64,000 nt of DNA. It comes from DATENM01 sp045807725 (lineage in GTDB: Bacteria > Acidobacteriota > Blastocatellia > UBA7656). Both the position numbers and the translations under genes were made by a program. The notes under the pieces are model-generated. The model was not told the origin of the DNA, made no database searches, and saw nothing but the letters and a program-made list of their open reading frames with translations. Shown here one piece after another: positions 1 to 9,332 of the stretch (the stretch's first letter is position 1; each line of letters starts with the position of its first letter). The stretch lies in contig JBJMGV010000126.1 of assembly GCA_045807725.1 (NCBI GenBank), positions 186,001-250,000 of the forward strand. Reading direction: 5' to 3'.

Positions 1-1
1 T

Positions 2-1702
2 TTGACAGTTAGAATTCTGTGGTTCGCGCTCGCGCAAGGCGTGAACCCGCTGCTGGCGTCGCTGTTCGGGCAGCCCTTCTATTATCAATCGCATTCGTTC
101 GGCGTGCAGATGCCGATCAATGAAGGAGCGCTGTTCCACTGGATCGTTTGGGCGCTCGGCGCATTCGCCGTCGAAGGCGCAGTCGGACTGGTCACAATGC
201 CAGCGTGGTGTCGAAGCCTTAGGCTTGGGCTAGTGACGCTGACGGCTGCCGCCGCGCTCGCTTACGTTGATCGCACGGCGAGCGCCACCGGCCTCTTCCA
301 TTACGCGGCTTGGCTTGTCATCGATCCGCTCTGGGGGCTTGGCTTCTTTTGCATAGTCAATGCGGCGGTGGCGCGCGAGCACAGGTGGCGATTGACCGGG
401 CGACTGCCGCGCTTGATCGCTCTGCTGGCTGGAGTCGGCATCTTCTCCTACTCGCTTTACCTGATGCACGAGTTCGTGCTGGCTCACTTCCTGCGAATGA
501 CTTCGAGCTGGTTCGGCGTGCCTGAGAGCGGATTGACGATCTTCTCGCTGCTCGCGCTTGCGCCGGTGTGCGTCGCGCTGGCGTGGGCTTTCTTTCAATT
601 ATTCGAGCGGCCATTCATTCCGAAGCCCGCTGCTCCGCCGTCACAGTTGACGCCGGCAACCGCACGCACGCGCCGACAGCGCAAGGCGGCGTTGATCCTG
701 CGTCGCGCCGCGATTGTTGGTTTAGCGTTGTTCGTTCTCGCCGAAGTCGGCTTGCGCGTGTACGACCGCATTCGTCCGCTGGCGATTTTTCTAGACGATT
801 CCTACAATCGCTTCCGAGGCCGCCCGTTCGCGCCCGATTATAATTTTCGCTTGAATTCGAGAGGCTTCAAAGACGTTGAGTTTCGCCAGCAGAAAGAGGA
901 AGGCAGCCGGCGCATACTGGCAATCGGCGGCTCGTCGGCTTACGCGGCCCCGCCCTATCAACACGCTTACCCGACCGTCCTCGAACAGCGCCTCAATCAA
1001 AGCGGCGGTCACGTTGAAGTCGTCAATATGGCCATACCGAACCTTCGCCCGAATGATTACTTCTCGCTGCTCGTCCGCGAAGGTCTCGCCTTGCAGCCCG
1101 ATCTCGTGGTCGTCTCCTTCTCGATGGGCAGCGACCTTGAAGATGATAACTTAGAGCCGCACATGAACTCTTACGTCGCCGCGACTCTGCGCTCGCTGAA
1201 GCAAACGCCGCGACGGTACGAAGGGTTGATTTACAATGGCGCGCCCGCTTACGAAGACAATCAGCCGACGATGCCGGACGCCGACTACCTCCAGACGCTG
1301 CAAGCGCGCAGCCGCGTCTACAGCAAGCCCAACGACGCTCTCATTGCCGACATTGCCGAAGCAACCAGTCAGTTGGCGAGGATGAAGCGCCTCTGCGACG
1401 CCAACGGCATCGGGTTCACAGTCGTCTTAATTCCCGATGAAGTGCAGGTGGACGGTGCGCTACAAGCGCAGTTCGGCGGGCGGGACTTTGCGCGACCGAG
1501 TCGGTTGCTGGCCGAGCAGTTAAGCGCGCAGCAGATCGACTGTGTTGATTTACTCGACGAGTTCACGCGCGCGTCAGGACAAAGGCGGCTCTACAAGCCT
1601 AACGATGGACGTTGGAATATCGCGGGTAATCGACTGGCGGCTGAACTTCTCGAACGTCACCTGTCGGCTCGCTTGCCCGGCGCGCTGCGTGGCGGTGATT
1701 GA
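2..1702 (+). CDS. Acyltransferase-3 / SGNH-hydrolase fusion, 5'-truncated
   Basis: The gene runs in from the left edge; the frame is open from base 2 and the true start lies outside. About the first 205 visible residues are hydrophobic, with roughly five membrane spans, and match the C-terminal half of membrane O-acyltransferases (acyltransferase 3 family). A basic linker and one more span (about 229-250) follow, then an extracytoplasmic SGNH/GDSL-like domain starting near residue 300 with a GGSSA nucleophile block. Proteins of this layout usually O-acetylate envelope or exported polysaccharides: the membrane part moves the acyl group and the SGNH part transfers it. Near the C-terminus, where SGNH families carry an Asp-x-x-His catalytic pair, the sequence reads NDGRWN, so the expected His is Arg. 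The substrate cannot be told. The family call is good; activity of the SGNH part is uncertain. Confidence 0.8.
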   Translation: MTVRILWFALAQGVNPLLASLFGQPFYYQSHSFGVQMPINEGALFHWIVWALGAFAVEGAVGLVTMPAWCRSLRLGLVTLTAAAALAYVDRTASATGLFHYAAWLVIDPLWGLGFFCIVNAAVAREHRWRLTGRLPRLIALLAGVGIFSYSLYLMHEFVLAHFLRMTSSWFGVPESGLTIFSLLALAPVCVALAWAFFQLFERPFIPKPAAPPSQLTPATARTRRQRKAALILRRAAIVGLALFVLAEVGLRVYDRIRPLAIFLDDSYNRFRGRPFAPDYNFRLNSRGFKDVEFRQQKEEGSRRILAIGGSSAYAAPPYQHAYPTVLEQRLNQSGGHVEVVNMAIPNLRPNDYFSLLVREGLALQPDLVVVSFSMGSDLEDDNLEPHMNSYVAATLRSLKQTPRRYEGLIYNGAPAYEDNQPTMPDADYLQTLQARSRVYSKPNDALIADIAEATSQLARMKRLCDANGIGFTVVLIPDEVQVDGALQAQFGGRDFARPSRLLAEQLSAQQIDCVDLLDEFTRASGQRRLYKPNDGRWNIAGNRLAAELLERHLSARLPGALRGGD

Positions 1703-1717
1703 AGGGCGCTTTCGTGA

Positions 1718-2200
1718 TCACTCGTTTTTGCAGGTGATCGACTTGAGCGTGTGAGCCAGGTCCATGTCAGTGCCGGCAATCTTGGCGCGGAGGGTGTGCG
1801 GCTTGCCGTCTCTCAGTTGCGCGGGCAGGGTGTAGTTGAATGAGTGATTGCCATTACCTTTGCGCGCGTCAACCAAATCCTGCCGAAACAGGTCCGCCGT
1901 GACTGTGGCCAATAACGTGTTGCCGTCATAGATTTCGACTTTGACCGGATCGTTGGGACGTTGCCCGTCCCACGCCCAGCCGATCAGGTTGTAGCAGTTG
2001 ATGTCGTCCTGAAATCCTTCGTAGCCGATGGGCGACTGGCCCGGACTCGCCGTGGAGTTATTCCGATTTTGCGCCGACTCGACGGGTTTGGTGCTGGCGC
2101 TATTGGCGTTTGAACCGCCGGGGTTGCCGGTGCAAGCGATCAGGCAAAGGCTCATCGACAGCAGTGTTGCTGCCAGCAGCCACAACCAATAACGGATCAT
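1718..2200 (-). CDS. Small lipoprotein with a GWAWD-type domain
   Basis: 160 residues. The ATG at 2200 was chosen because AAGGAG precedes it and because it puts a clean lipoprotein signal (hydrophobic run ending LIAC) at the N-terminus; the open frame continues upstream but looks non-coding. After the lipid-anchored Cys comes a Ser/Asn-rich tether of about 30 residues, then a compact domain with the pattern D-x-x-x-C-x-x-I-x-GWAWD, a stretch ending in HSFNYTLP, and a final Cys near the C-terminus that could pair with the first. I have seen this pattern in secreted proteins of soil bacteria but know no function for it. It is convergent with the acyltransferase gene, with 15 bp between stops. 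Probably sits on the periplasmic or outer face of a membrane. Confidence 0.7.
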   Translation of the reverse strand: MIRYWLWLLAATLLSMSLCLIACTGNPGGSNANSASTKPVESAQNRNNSTASPGQSPIGYEGFQDDINCYNLIGWAWDGQRPNDPVKVEIYDGNTLLATVTADLFRQDLVDARKGNGNHSFNYTLPAQLRDGKPHTLRAKIAGTDMDLAHTLKSITCKNE

Positions 2201-2366
2201 CTTTATCTTTCTCCTTCGCGCGGTGAATTCAGCGGGCCAATGTAATCGGGCTTCGTCGAGGCTGTAACCCCGCGCCCGGCGAGCGCCCATTGTACTTACT
2301 TGCTACTCACCTTGTCTAGAAGCCGGAGAGTCGCGCCATCACGGCTGTTGACATCGCCCTTAGCCG

Positions 2367-2510
2367 ATGCAACAGTACGTACCCGACCGTGTCGTTAGCA
2401 ACCAAGAGATTGCCGACGCGCTCGGCCTGACACCTGAACAGATATTCAAATCGTCCGGCAGCCGTCGGCGGCGCTCGACCTGGCGCTGGCTGATGGCGCT
2501 TGTCAGTTAA
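2367..2510 (+). pseudogene. Remnant of a 3-oxoacyl-ACP synthase III (fabH-like) N-terminus
   Basis: A 47-codon frame starts MQQYVPDRVVSNQEIADALG and continues through a LTPEQIFKSSG stretch to an Arg cluster. This is the N-terminal signature of the KAS III (FabH) family, where YLPxRVVTNxEL...SGIRERR is typical. After the Arg cluster the frame leaves the family. Around 2475 another frame reads LDLALADG, which resembles the next conserved FabH segment, so a small deletion or frameshift is likely. There is no room for the remaining ~280 residues, including the Cys-His-Asn catalytic triad, before the methyltransferase gene. An in-frame stop at 2361 cuts it off upstream. Judged a decayed fragment, not a working gene. 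Confidence 0.6.
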
Positions 2511-2550
2511 TCGCAGTAGATGGGTTATCGAGGGGAGACCAGGAGCGCGT

Positions 2551-3222
2551 ATGGGGTTCAGCAGAGAGTCGGTGGCAGAGGCTTACTTGCGCGGCGAAGG
2601 CATAGAGATCGGCGCGCTGCATATGCCGCTGCGCGTGCCGGAGGCGGCCCGCGTCAAGTACGTTGACCGCATGAGCGTCGAAGGCTTGCGCACGCATTAC
2701 CCCGAACTCGGCGATCAGGAGCTAGTCAATGTGGACATCGTTGCCGACGGCGAACGGCTTGAAAGCATCAGTGATGCGACGCAGGATTTCGTCATCGCCA
2801 ACCACTTCATCGAGCATTGTCAGAACCCCATCGGCGCGCTGCTGAATATGTTCCGCGTGCTCAAGCCGGGCGGCGTGCTCTATCTGGCGATTCCTGATAA
2901 ACGCTGCTCGTTCGACGTAGACCGTCCGGTGACGACGATGGATCACCTGATGCGCGATTACCAGGAAGGCCCGGCGTGGTCGCGACGGCAGCACTTCGAG
3001 GAGTGGACGCGGCTGGTCAACAAAGTGACGGATGCGGGCGAGGCCGAACGCCAGACCGTCGCTAATATGGAGATGGATTACAGCATTCACTACCACGTCT
3101 GGACACAGGCCGAGATGCTAGAACTGCTGGTCGCGCTCAGAAAGATGTGCGGCTTCGATATGGAGATCGGCCTGATGCACGAGAGCGAAGTCATCTTCGT
3201 CCTGCGCAAGAGCGGCGCGTGA
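2551..3222 (+). CDS. Class I SAM-dependent methyltransferase-like protein
   Basis: 223 residues from the ATG at 2551, which follows AGGAG at a good distance; an upstream in-frame TTG would add 17 unlikely residues. Residues 16-25 read GIEIGALHMP, a motif-I-like S-adenosylmethionine loop, followed by KYVDRM. FVIANHFIEHC and VLKPGGVLYLAIPD are the usual motif IV and post-motif strands of the Rossmann-fold methyltransferase domain. Proteins like this are often found in surface-polysaccharide clusters, and the acyltransferase just upstream fits that setting. The C-terminal third is variable and gives no clue to the substrate. It stands alone between the fabH remnant and a long repeat-rich gap. 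Confidence 0.75.
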   Translation: MGFSRESVAEAYLRGEGIEIGALHMPLRVPEAARVKYVDRMSVEGLRTHYPELGDQELVNVDIVADGERLESISDATQDFVIANHFIEHCQNPIGALLNMFRVLKPGGVLYLAIPDKRCSFDVDRPVTTMDHLMRDYQEGPAWSRRQHFEEWTRLVNKVTDAGEAERQTVANMEMDYSIHYHVWTQAEMLELLVALRKMCGFDMEIGLMHESEVIFVLRKSGA

Positions 3223-3230
3223 CGATGTTC

Positions 3231-4032
3231 TGCCGTCGGCGTCGGTGTTTGTCTGCCGCATAGCACTGTTGCGCCACGCACAGTTGAATCAACGCCGGGT
3301 GTCGGCGTCGGTGTTTGTCTGCCGCATAGCAGCGATCTCATAACGATGTTCTGTTGCCGCGTAGCAGCATCCGTTAGGCGAACGACTGATATGGTGCAAA
3401 GTCTCCTAACGATGTTCTGCTGCCGCACGATGTTCTGCTGCCGCGTAGCGGCGATTTGATTTTAGCCCGGCGTTTCAACTTCCGCCGCCGAACAACGAGC
3501 CGATGATCCCGCCGCGTAGCGGCGATTTGATTTTAGCCCGGCGTTTCAACGCCGGGAGAATGTCATCGTCGCGTCTCTCGTCGCGTCAGCGACGATTGAA
3601 TCAGGCGTCGCTGACGCGACGCGGAATGCCGACCACCTCGATTCCGGGCGTTGAAACGCCCGGCTAAAATCACGCGCCGCTACGCGGCGACAGAATAACC
3701 CCACTTGCCGAAAACAGAACCATCCCACGCGCCTCTTGAAGGATCGTAAAGCGTACCTCGCCGGGTATCGGCTTATGACGATAGAACCATCTCACGCGCC
3801 CCTTGAAGGGCGACCGAACCTTCTTACGCGCCGCTTCGCGGCGACAGAATAATCCCACTTGCTGCTAAGACGGAACCATCTCACGCGCCGCTTCGTGGCG
3901 ACCAAACAATATCACGCGCCGCTTCGCGGCGATGTCGCGTCACGCGCCTATTGCTTCCACTTCGGGGGACATGACCGCCGATGAATTGATCCACCCCGCC
4001 GTCGCGCAAAACTATCGCTTCCACTTCGGGGG
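3231..4032. repeat. Palindrome-rich intergenic repeat cluster (family D)
   Basis: The 1.1 kb between the methyltransferase and malic enzyme genes has no credible gene. It holds an exact 31-bp direct repeat (3235-3265 and 3301-3331), an exact 40-bp repeat (3440-3479 and 3511-3550), two copies of GCTTCCACTTCGGGGG (3953-3968 and 4017-4032), and many copies of a small palindrome of the form GCCGC-T(A/T)CG-CGGCGA. A longer inverted pair, CCGGCGTTTCAACGCCGGG near 3538 and its inverse near 3648, borders the middle part. Several open frames run through this region on the minus strand, but their translations are only repeat readings. Confidence 0.8.
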
Positions 4033-4317
4033 GCGTGACGGCCATCACGACGCCGTGTGACGGGCGTACTAGCCGCGCGCGGGCCACAGGCGTCACAATC
4101 GCAGGTGGCTGCGAGCGGTCTGTTGAAGGCTTCATCCCTGTGATGCTTCGATCAGTGCTGTGAACCTTCCCGCGCGTGGCCACTCGCTCCAGACCGCGAC
4201 TCGTGAGCATCACGATGCCGAAGTCAATTCATCAACGGCGGCGCTCGCCTGCCGAGACGCGCCGCCCCAGTCTGCCTTTTTCGCCTTCATAAATTGCGGG
4301 CCGAAAGCGAGGTGTAT

Positions 4318-6048
4318 ATGATTGCACCCATGACCACTCCAATGAAGACCGAACCGGAAGAAGCAATGGAAGTCGCGCTGACAGGTTACGCGCTGCTCGA
4401 TAACCCGCTGCTCAACAAGGGCACGGCGTTCCCCGAAAATGAGCGGCGCGAGTTCGGGCTGCTCGGCCTGCTGCCGCCGCACGCCACGACCGTCGAAGAA
4501 CAACTCGAACGCACTTATGGCAATTTTAAACATAAAGAGAGCGACCTTGAGCGGTTCATCTTTTTGATCAGCTTGCAGGATCGCAACGAAACGCTCTTTT
4601 ATCGACTGCTGCAAGAGCACATCACCGAAATGACGCCCATCATCTACACGCCGGTGGTCGGCCAGGGCTGCCAACAGTACAGTCGCATCTACCGCCGCCC
4701 GCGCGGCCTTTTTATCTCTTACCCGCAGCGTCACGACATTGATGCGATTCTCGCCAACGCGCCCAACCCGAACCCGGAAGTCATCGTCGTCACCGATGGC
4801 GAGCGCATTCTCGGCCTCGGCGATCTCGGCGTCGGCGGTATGGGTATCCCTGTCGGCAAGCTGTCGCTCTACACGCTCTGCGCGGGCATTCCGCCGGCTT
4901 CGACCTTGCCCATCGTTCTCGACTGCGGCACGAATAATCAGGCGTTGCTCGACGACCCGCTCTACCTCGGCTGGAAGCACGAGCGCGTGCGCGGCCAACA
5001 GTACGACGAGTTCATCGAACTGTTCGTGCAATCGGTGATGCGCACCTTCCCGAACGTGCTGCTGCAATGGGAAGACTTCTCGAAGAACAACGCGGCGCGC
5101 TTGCTCGAACGCTACCGCAACCGCCTCTGCACCTTCAACGATGACATACAGGGCACCGGCGCGGTGACGCTGGCCGGATTGCTTGCCGCCACCGAAGTCA
5201 TCGGCTCGAAGATCAGCCGCCAGCGCGTCGTCATCCTCGGCGCAGGCTCGTCTTCGCAAGGCATCAGCGATCAAATTCTCACCGCGATGATGAGCGAAGG
5301 ACTCTCGGAAGCCGACGCCAAGACGCGCATATGGCAAGTGGACAGCCAGGGCCTCGTTCTCGGCGACCGCGCCAGCTTAGAGCCGGCCAAAGCCCGTTTC
5401 GCGCAGCCGCGCGAGCACGTCGAAGGCTGGCGCTTGGACGATCCCACTCGCGTCACCTTCGCCGACGTTGTTCGCAACCTGCATCCGAGCGTGTTGATCG
5501 GCACATCGGCGCAGCCCGGCACGTTCACCAAAGAGATCGTCATTGATATGGCCGAACACGTCGAGCGGCCCATCATCTTTCCGCTGTCGAACCCGACATC
5601 GAAGAGCGAGGCCGTGCCGATTGATCTGATCGATTGGACAGATGGGCGAGCGTTTGTTGCGACCGGCAGCCCCTTCCCGGCTGTCGTCTACGATAAGCGA
5701 GTCATCCACATCGGCCAGTGCAACAACGCCTTCATCTTTCCGGGCGTAGGTCTCGGCGTCATTGCGTCGGGCGCGCGGCGCGTCACGGACGCGATGTTCG
5801 TCGCGGCGGCGCGGGCGCTCGCCGAGTTTTCGCCGGCCCTGCACGACGAAACCGCCGCGCTCTTCCCGGCGCTCGAAGAGGTACGCAAAGTGTCGCGCCG
5901 CGTCGCGCTGGCCGTCGCTCAGGAAGCGCAGCGCGCCGGGCTTGCTCCACATCTCGCGCGCGAAGAGACCGAGGCGCGCATCGAGCAGAAGATGTGGATG
6001 CCGTGCTATGTGCCATACAAACGGCAGGGGCTAGAGGCTAGGGACTAG
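4318..6048 (+). CDS. maeA: NAD-type malic enzyme (oxaloacetate-decarboxylating)
   Basis: 576 residues, the usual length for the large malic enzyme family (E. coli MaeA is about 565). It decarboxylates malate to pyruvate with reduction of NAD(P). The malic enzyme signature FNDDIQGTG lies near residue 278. The substrate-side stretch around TDGERILGLGDLG and the NAD-binding loop VVILGAGSSSQG are also clear. NAD preference is inferred from similarity to the MaeA group only. The start is uncertain: ATG 4318 has GAGGTG close by, and ATG 4330 is an alternative. The last codons (QGLEARD, then stop) are read out of a 7-bp repeat array, so the natural C-terminus has been replaced or extended by repeat DNA. 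Citrate synthase follows after a hairpin, putting pyruvate and TCA enzymes side by side. Confidence 0.9.
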   Translation: MIAPMTTPMKTEPEEAMEVALTGYALLDNPLLNKGTAFPENERREFGLLGLLPPHATTVEEQLERTYGNFKHKESDLERFIFLISLQDRNETLFYRLLQEHITEMTPIIYTPVVGQGCQQYSRIYRRPRGLFISYPQRHDIDAILANAPNPNPEVIVVTDGERILGLGDLGVGGMGIPVGKLSLYTLCAGIPPASTLPIVLDCGTNNQALLDDPLYLGWKHERVRGQQYDEFIELFVQSVMRTFPNVLLQWEDFSKNNAARLLERYRNRLCTFNDDIQGTGAVTLAGLLAATEVIGSKISRQRVVILGAGSSSQGISDQILTAMMSEGLSEADAKTRIWQVDSQGLVLGDRASLEPAKARFAQPREHVEGWRLDDPTRVTFADVVRNLHPSVLIGTSAQPGTFTKEIVIDMAEHVERPIIFPLSNPTSKSEAVPIDLIDWTDGRAFVATGSPFPAVVYDKRVIHIGQCNNAFIFPGVGLGVIASGARRVTDAMFVAAARALAEFSPALHDETAALFPALEEVRKVSRRVALAVAQEAQRAGLAPHLAREETEARIEQKMWMPCYVPYKRQGLEARD

Positions 6049-6120
6049 GGGCTAGTAAGAGAAAGGCGCGAAGCGCTTCCGCTTCCCGCTAGCCTCTAGC
6101 CCCCAGCCCCTAGCCCCTAT
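6027..6120. repeat. Heptamer-repeat hairpin, unit GGGGCTA
   Basis: The left arm (about 6027-6057) is a run of imperfect 7-bp units of the type GGGGCTA/GAGGCTA/GGGACTA. The right arm (6088-6119) is the inverse, CTAGCCCC type. A centre of about 30 bp (AAGAGAAAGGC...GCTTCC) lies between them and is itself partly self-complementary. The malic enzyme stop codon lies in the left arm. It could act as a terminator, but there is no U-run directly after it. Confidence 0.85.
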
Positions 6121-6254
6121 TTACTATTTCTCTCAGCCGCTGCGATTGGTTATTATTCCATAGCAGCGATTCATAAACCGATGGCGCGGGACGGCTCTCC
6201 ATGCGCCGCCCGGCCCGTCTTCATCCAGACCGTTCTGCACGAAAAGGAGCAGAT

Positions 6255-7577
<1,323 letters not shown>

Positions 7578-7620
7578 CTCAACATTTCGATGGCGCTCAG
7601 AACGCCGGAGATAAGCAATC

Positions 7621-7654
7621 AACCGCCGCAGCTTCAATGAGGCTGCGGCGGTTT
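7621..7654 (+). terminator. Intrinsic terminator 1 of gltA
   Basis: AACCGCCGCAGC pairs with GGCTGCGGCGGTTT around a TTCAATGA loop, a perfect stem of 11-12 bp running into T-rich sequence. Confidence 0.85.
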
Positions 7655-7737
7655 GCTTTGACTGCCTGGCAAATCTTACGGTGGCGCATTGATCGATTAT
7701 TTCAATGGCGCTCAGAACGACGTAGGTAAACAAAAGC

Positions 7738-7769
7738 GCCGCAGCTTCAATGAGGCTGCGGCGGTTTTA
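7738..7769. terminator. Intrinsic terminator 2, probably bidirectional
   Basis: GCCGCAGC pairs with GCTGCGGC around TTCAATGA, followed by GGTTTTAGTTT on the plus strand and preceded by an A-run that would be a U-run on the minus strand. It lies between converging gltA and the cytochrome c gene. Confidence 0.8.
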
Positions 7770-7792
7770 GTTTGCAGGAGGAGCGTTATGAA

Positions 7793-8224
7793 TTAATCGC
7801 GTTGCTGTTGAATCGATTCGAGGTATTTGACGAGCGAGTAAATCTGCGCTTCTTTCTCAAGGTCGCCCTGTGTGCGGCGCAAGACCGTGCCCCAGACCGG
7901 CATCCGTGATGTGCCGTGCGCGGCCACCGCTTTTTCGCCGTCGATCTTGGTCTGTACTTCATAGAACGGGAACTTCTCGCCCGGCGGTTGCAGCATCGTC
8001 AGGTCAGGCGGCGTGCCCTTGAGCGCCATCGCCACCGGCCCCTGGCCTTTGCCCCTATCGCCGTGACAGCTCGCGCAGTATTGCGTGAACAGCTTCTTGC
8101 CCTTGGTTACATAGCCCGACCTATCGGCAGACTTCTGCGCCATCGCGGTCGGGGCCGACAACGCCCACATCGAAATCGCGGCGACGGCCAGGATGGTTGC
8201 CATGGTGAACAGGTTTCGTTTCAT
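7793..8224 (-). CDS. Secreted mono-heme cytochrome c
   Basis: 143 residues with a Sec signal peptide ending near AMAQ (about residue 29). One heme attachment site, CASCH, lies near residue 50, and SRMPVWG near residue 108 offers the methionine sixth ligand, as in class I c-type cytochromes of the electron-carrier type. It would act in the periplasm. GGGGAAGAG precedes the ATG. It is the last of three same-strand genes (9259 to 7793) with gaps of 12 and 42 bp, so it is probably co-transcribed with the two unknown proteins and controlled by the Crp/Fnr boxes upstream of them. Its redox partners are not evident from the window. Confidence 0.88.
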   Translation of the reverse strand: MKRNLFTMATILAVAAISMWALSAPTAMAQKSADRSGYVTKGKKLFTQYCASCHGDRGKGQGPVAMALKGTPPDLTMLQPPGEKFPFYEVQTKIDGEKAVAAHGTSRMPVWGTVLRRTQGDLEKEAQIYSLVKYLESIQQQRD

Positions 8225-8236
8225 CTCTTCCCCTTT

Positions 8237-8803
8237 CTATTTGCCAGCAATATGCACGTCACGCGGAGGCCGTTGAATAACTAAATCGGGATGCTCGCGC
8301 ATGAGCGTTTTCAGCAGATGGCAGTCCCAGCAAACGGGCTTCGCCGCTTCCAGCGCCGCCGGGATGTTCTCGGCGCGCAAGTCCTGCCACTCAAGGGTGC
8401 GGCCATCGGGACTTAACAACGCCGGTTTGTGATCGTACAGATGACTCTCGCCGAACGGCTTGCCGCAGAAGACGCAGGACTTCTCTCTGTACCAACTTAT
8501 CAAAATGTTATGCACCTTACACTCTTCCGGGGCCAGCTCGATCTGCAACAAGCACTCCTGCCCGCGGTCGTGGCGTTCGGGCCAGCGCGAGCATGCGTTC
8601 AAGCGCAGGTCGGGCGGGCCGACGACGGCGCTGAGCGCCGCGTGCTTAATGTCTACGTCAACGGCGGCGGGCTGGCGCGTCTCCGGGCAGGTGACGAGGT
8701 GTTTGCCGCGATAGCGCGCAATCGTGCCGACGACCAGCGGCACCACGAAATAGATGATCGTGAACGCGACGATGGCGATGACCAGATAGGCTTCGATTGA
8801 CAT
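8237..8803 (-). CDS. Membrane-anchored cysteine-rich protein of unknown function
   Basis: 188 residues. One N-terminal membrane span (about 5-28) is followed by a soluble domain with eight cysteines: TCPETRQ, ACSRW, two single Cys, CVFCGKPFGE and CWDCH. The two C-x2-C pairs could hold zinc or a redox metal; the second one, CWDCH, also fits a heme c attachment motif if the domain is periplasmic. No named family is recognised. AAGGAGGTGAGAG directly before the ATG is a near-perfect ribosome site. It lies between a secreted protein and a cytochrome c gene in one operon, which suggests a part in electron transfer or cofactor assembly. That role is inference from context. Confidence 0.7.
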   Translation of the reverse strand: MSIEAYLVIAIVAFTIIYFVVPLVVGTIARYRGKHLVTCPETRQPAAVDVDIKHAALSAVVGPPDLRLNACSRWPERHDRGQECLLQIELAPEECKVHNILISWYREKSCVFCGKPFGESHLYDHKPALLSPDGRTLEWQDLRAENIPAALEAAKPVCWDCHLLKTLMREHPDLVIQRPPRDVHIAGK

Positions 8804-8845
8804 CTCTCACCTCCTTTGCGCGCCCGTGTTGCCGTGTGGCTTAAG

Positions 8846-9259
8846 CTACGGACGGACGGCGGCTGGGCGCGGCACTCGGTGGCCTTCGGCGCTGCCGGCG
8901 AATCGGTACTCAAGCATCTCCGGCAGGTGGGTGGCCGGGTCATAACCGCCGACGACGACGGTGAAGTGGTCGGCGGCCTCGCGCTCGACAGGCTCGCAAT
9001 GGAACGACACGACCAGCTTGCCCTGTTGGCCGTTCTCGCGCGTGTAGACGTAGGTGCAAGGCTCGCCCCTGGCCATACGCTCGTCGTCGTGAACGATGAT
9101 GTATTCGCCTTTGAGAATCACGTCGAGCAGCTTGACCGGCTCGTTAAACTGCAAGACCGCCTTTTGCATTTTCGCCTGACCGGCAACGCCGGATGACGAC
9201 ACCGCGCCGACCACTAACAGCGCGCCAATGAGTAATAGTCCAAAGCCGTAACGTCTCAT
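8846..9259 (-). CDS. Secreted protein of unknown function, first gene of a redox operon
   Basis: 137 residues, with a signal peptide (about 1-28) and a small domain. Recognisable blocks are FNEPVKLLDVILKGEY, IIVHDDERMARGEPC and FAGSAEGHRVP near the end. Blocks like these recur in proteins of soil bacteria, but I know no assigned function. Two cysteines remain in the mature part (EPCTYVY and SFHCEP) and could form a disulfide or bind metal. AGGAGGTGACATC precedes the ATG. The double Crp/Fnr box and a TATAGT -10 lie about 75-140 bp upstream with standard activation geometry, so this gene probably opens an oxygen- or redox-controlled operon with the two genes downstream. Confidence 0.68.
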   Translation of the reverse strand: MRRYGFGLLLIGALLVVGAVSSSGVAGQAKMQKAVLQFNEPVKLLDVILKGEYIIVHDDERMARGEPCTYVYTRENGQQGKLVVSFHCEPVEREAADHFTVVVGGYDPATHLPEMLEYRFAGSAEGHRVPRPAAVRP

Positions 9260-9332
9260 GATGTCACCTCCTGATCGGGGCGCGGCAGGCCGAGCGATTC
9301 GCGCCTCGCCGATAATTTACCTTCCGGGCCTC

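Larger units (their letters stand above)
7584..7770 (+). repeat. Direct duplication of a terminator module
   Basis: Two copies of a roughly 72-bp block (about 7584-7655 and 7699-7770). Each starts ATTTC(G/A)ATGGCGCTCAGAAC and ends with the same GCCGCAGC-TTCAATGA-GGCTGCGGC hairpin. The inner spacer has diverged while both ends are kept. This gives gltA two terminators in series, and the second also faces the cytochrome c gene on the other strand. Confidence 0.85.

Noticed and set aside
4034..4049. Further Crp/Fnr box (GTGAC-N4-ATCAC) upstream of malic enzyme
   Set aside because: Single box in a repeat-rich region, about 280 bp from the start and without a -10; too weak to list.
3090..4213. 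Several minus-strand frames in the gap after the methyltransferase
   Set aside because: They are translations of palindromic repeats and contain repeated words only.
4210..5337. Long open frame antisense to the malic enzyme gene
   Set aside because: Its translation has no family signature; the plus-strand frame carries FNDDIQGTG and the full malic enzyme pattern. High G+C keeps the opposite strand open.
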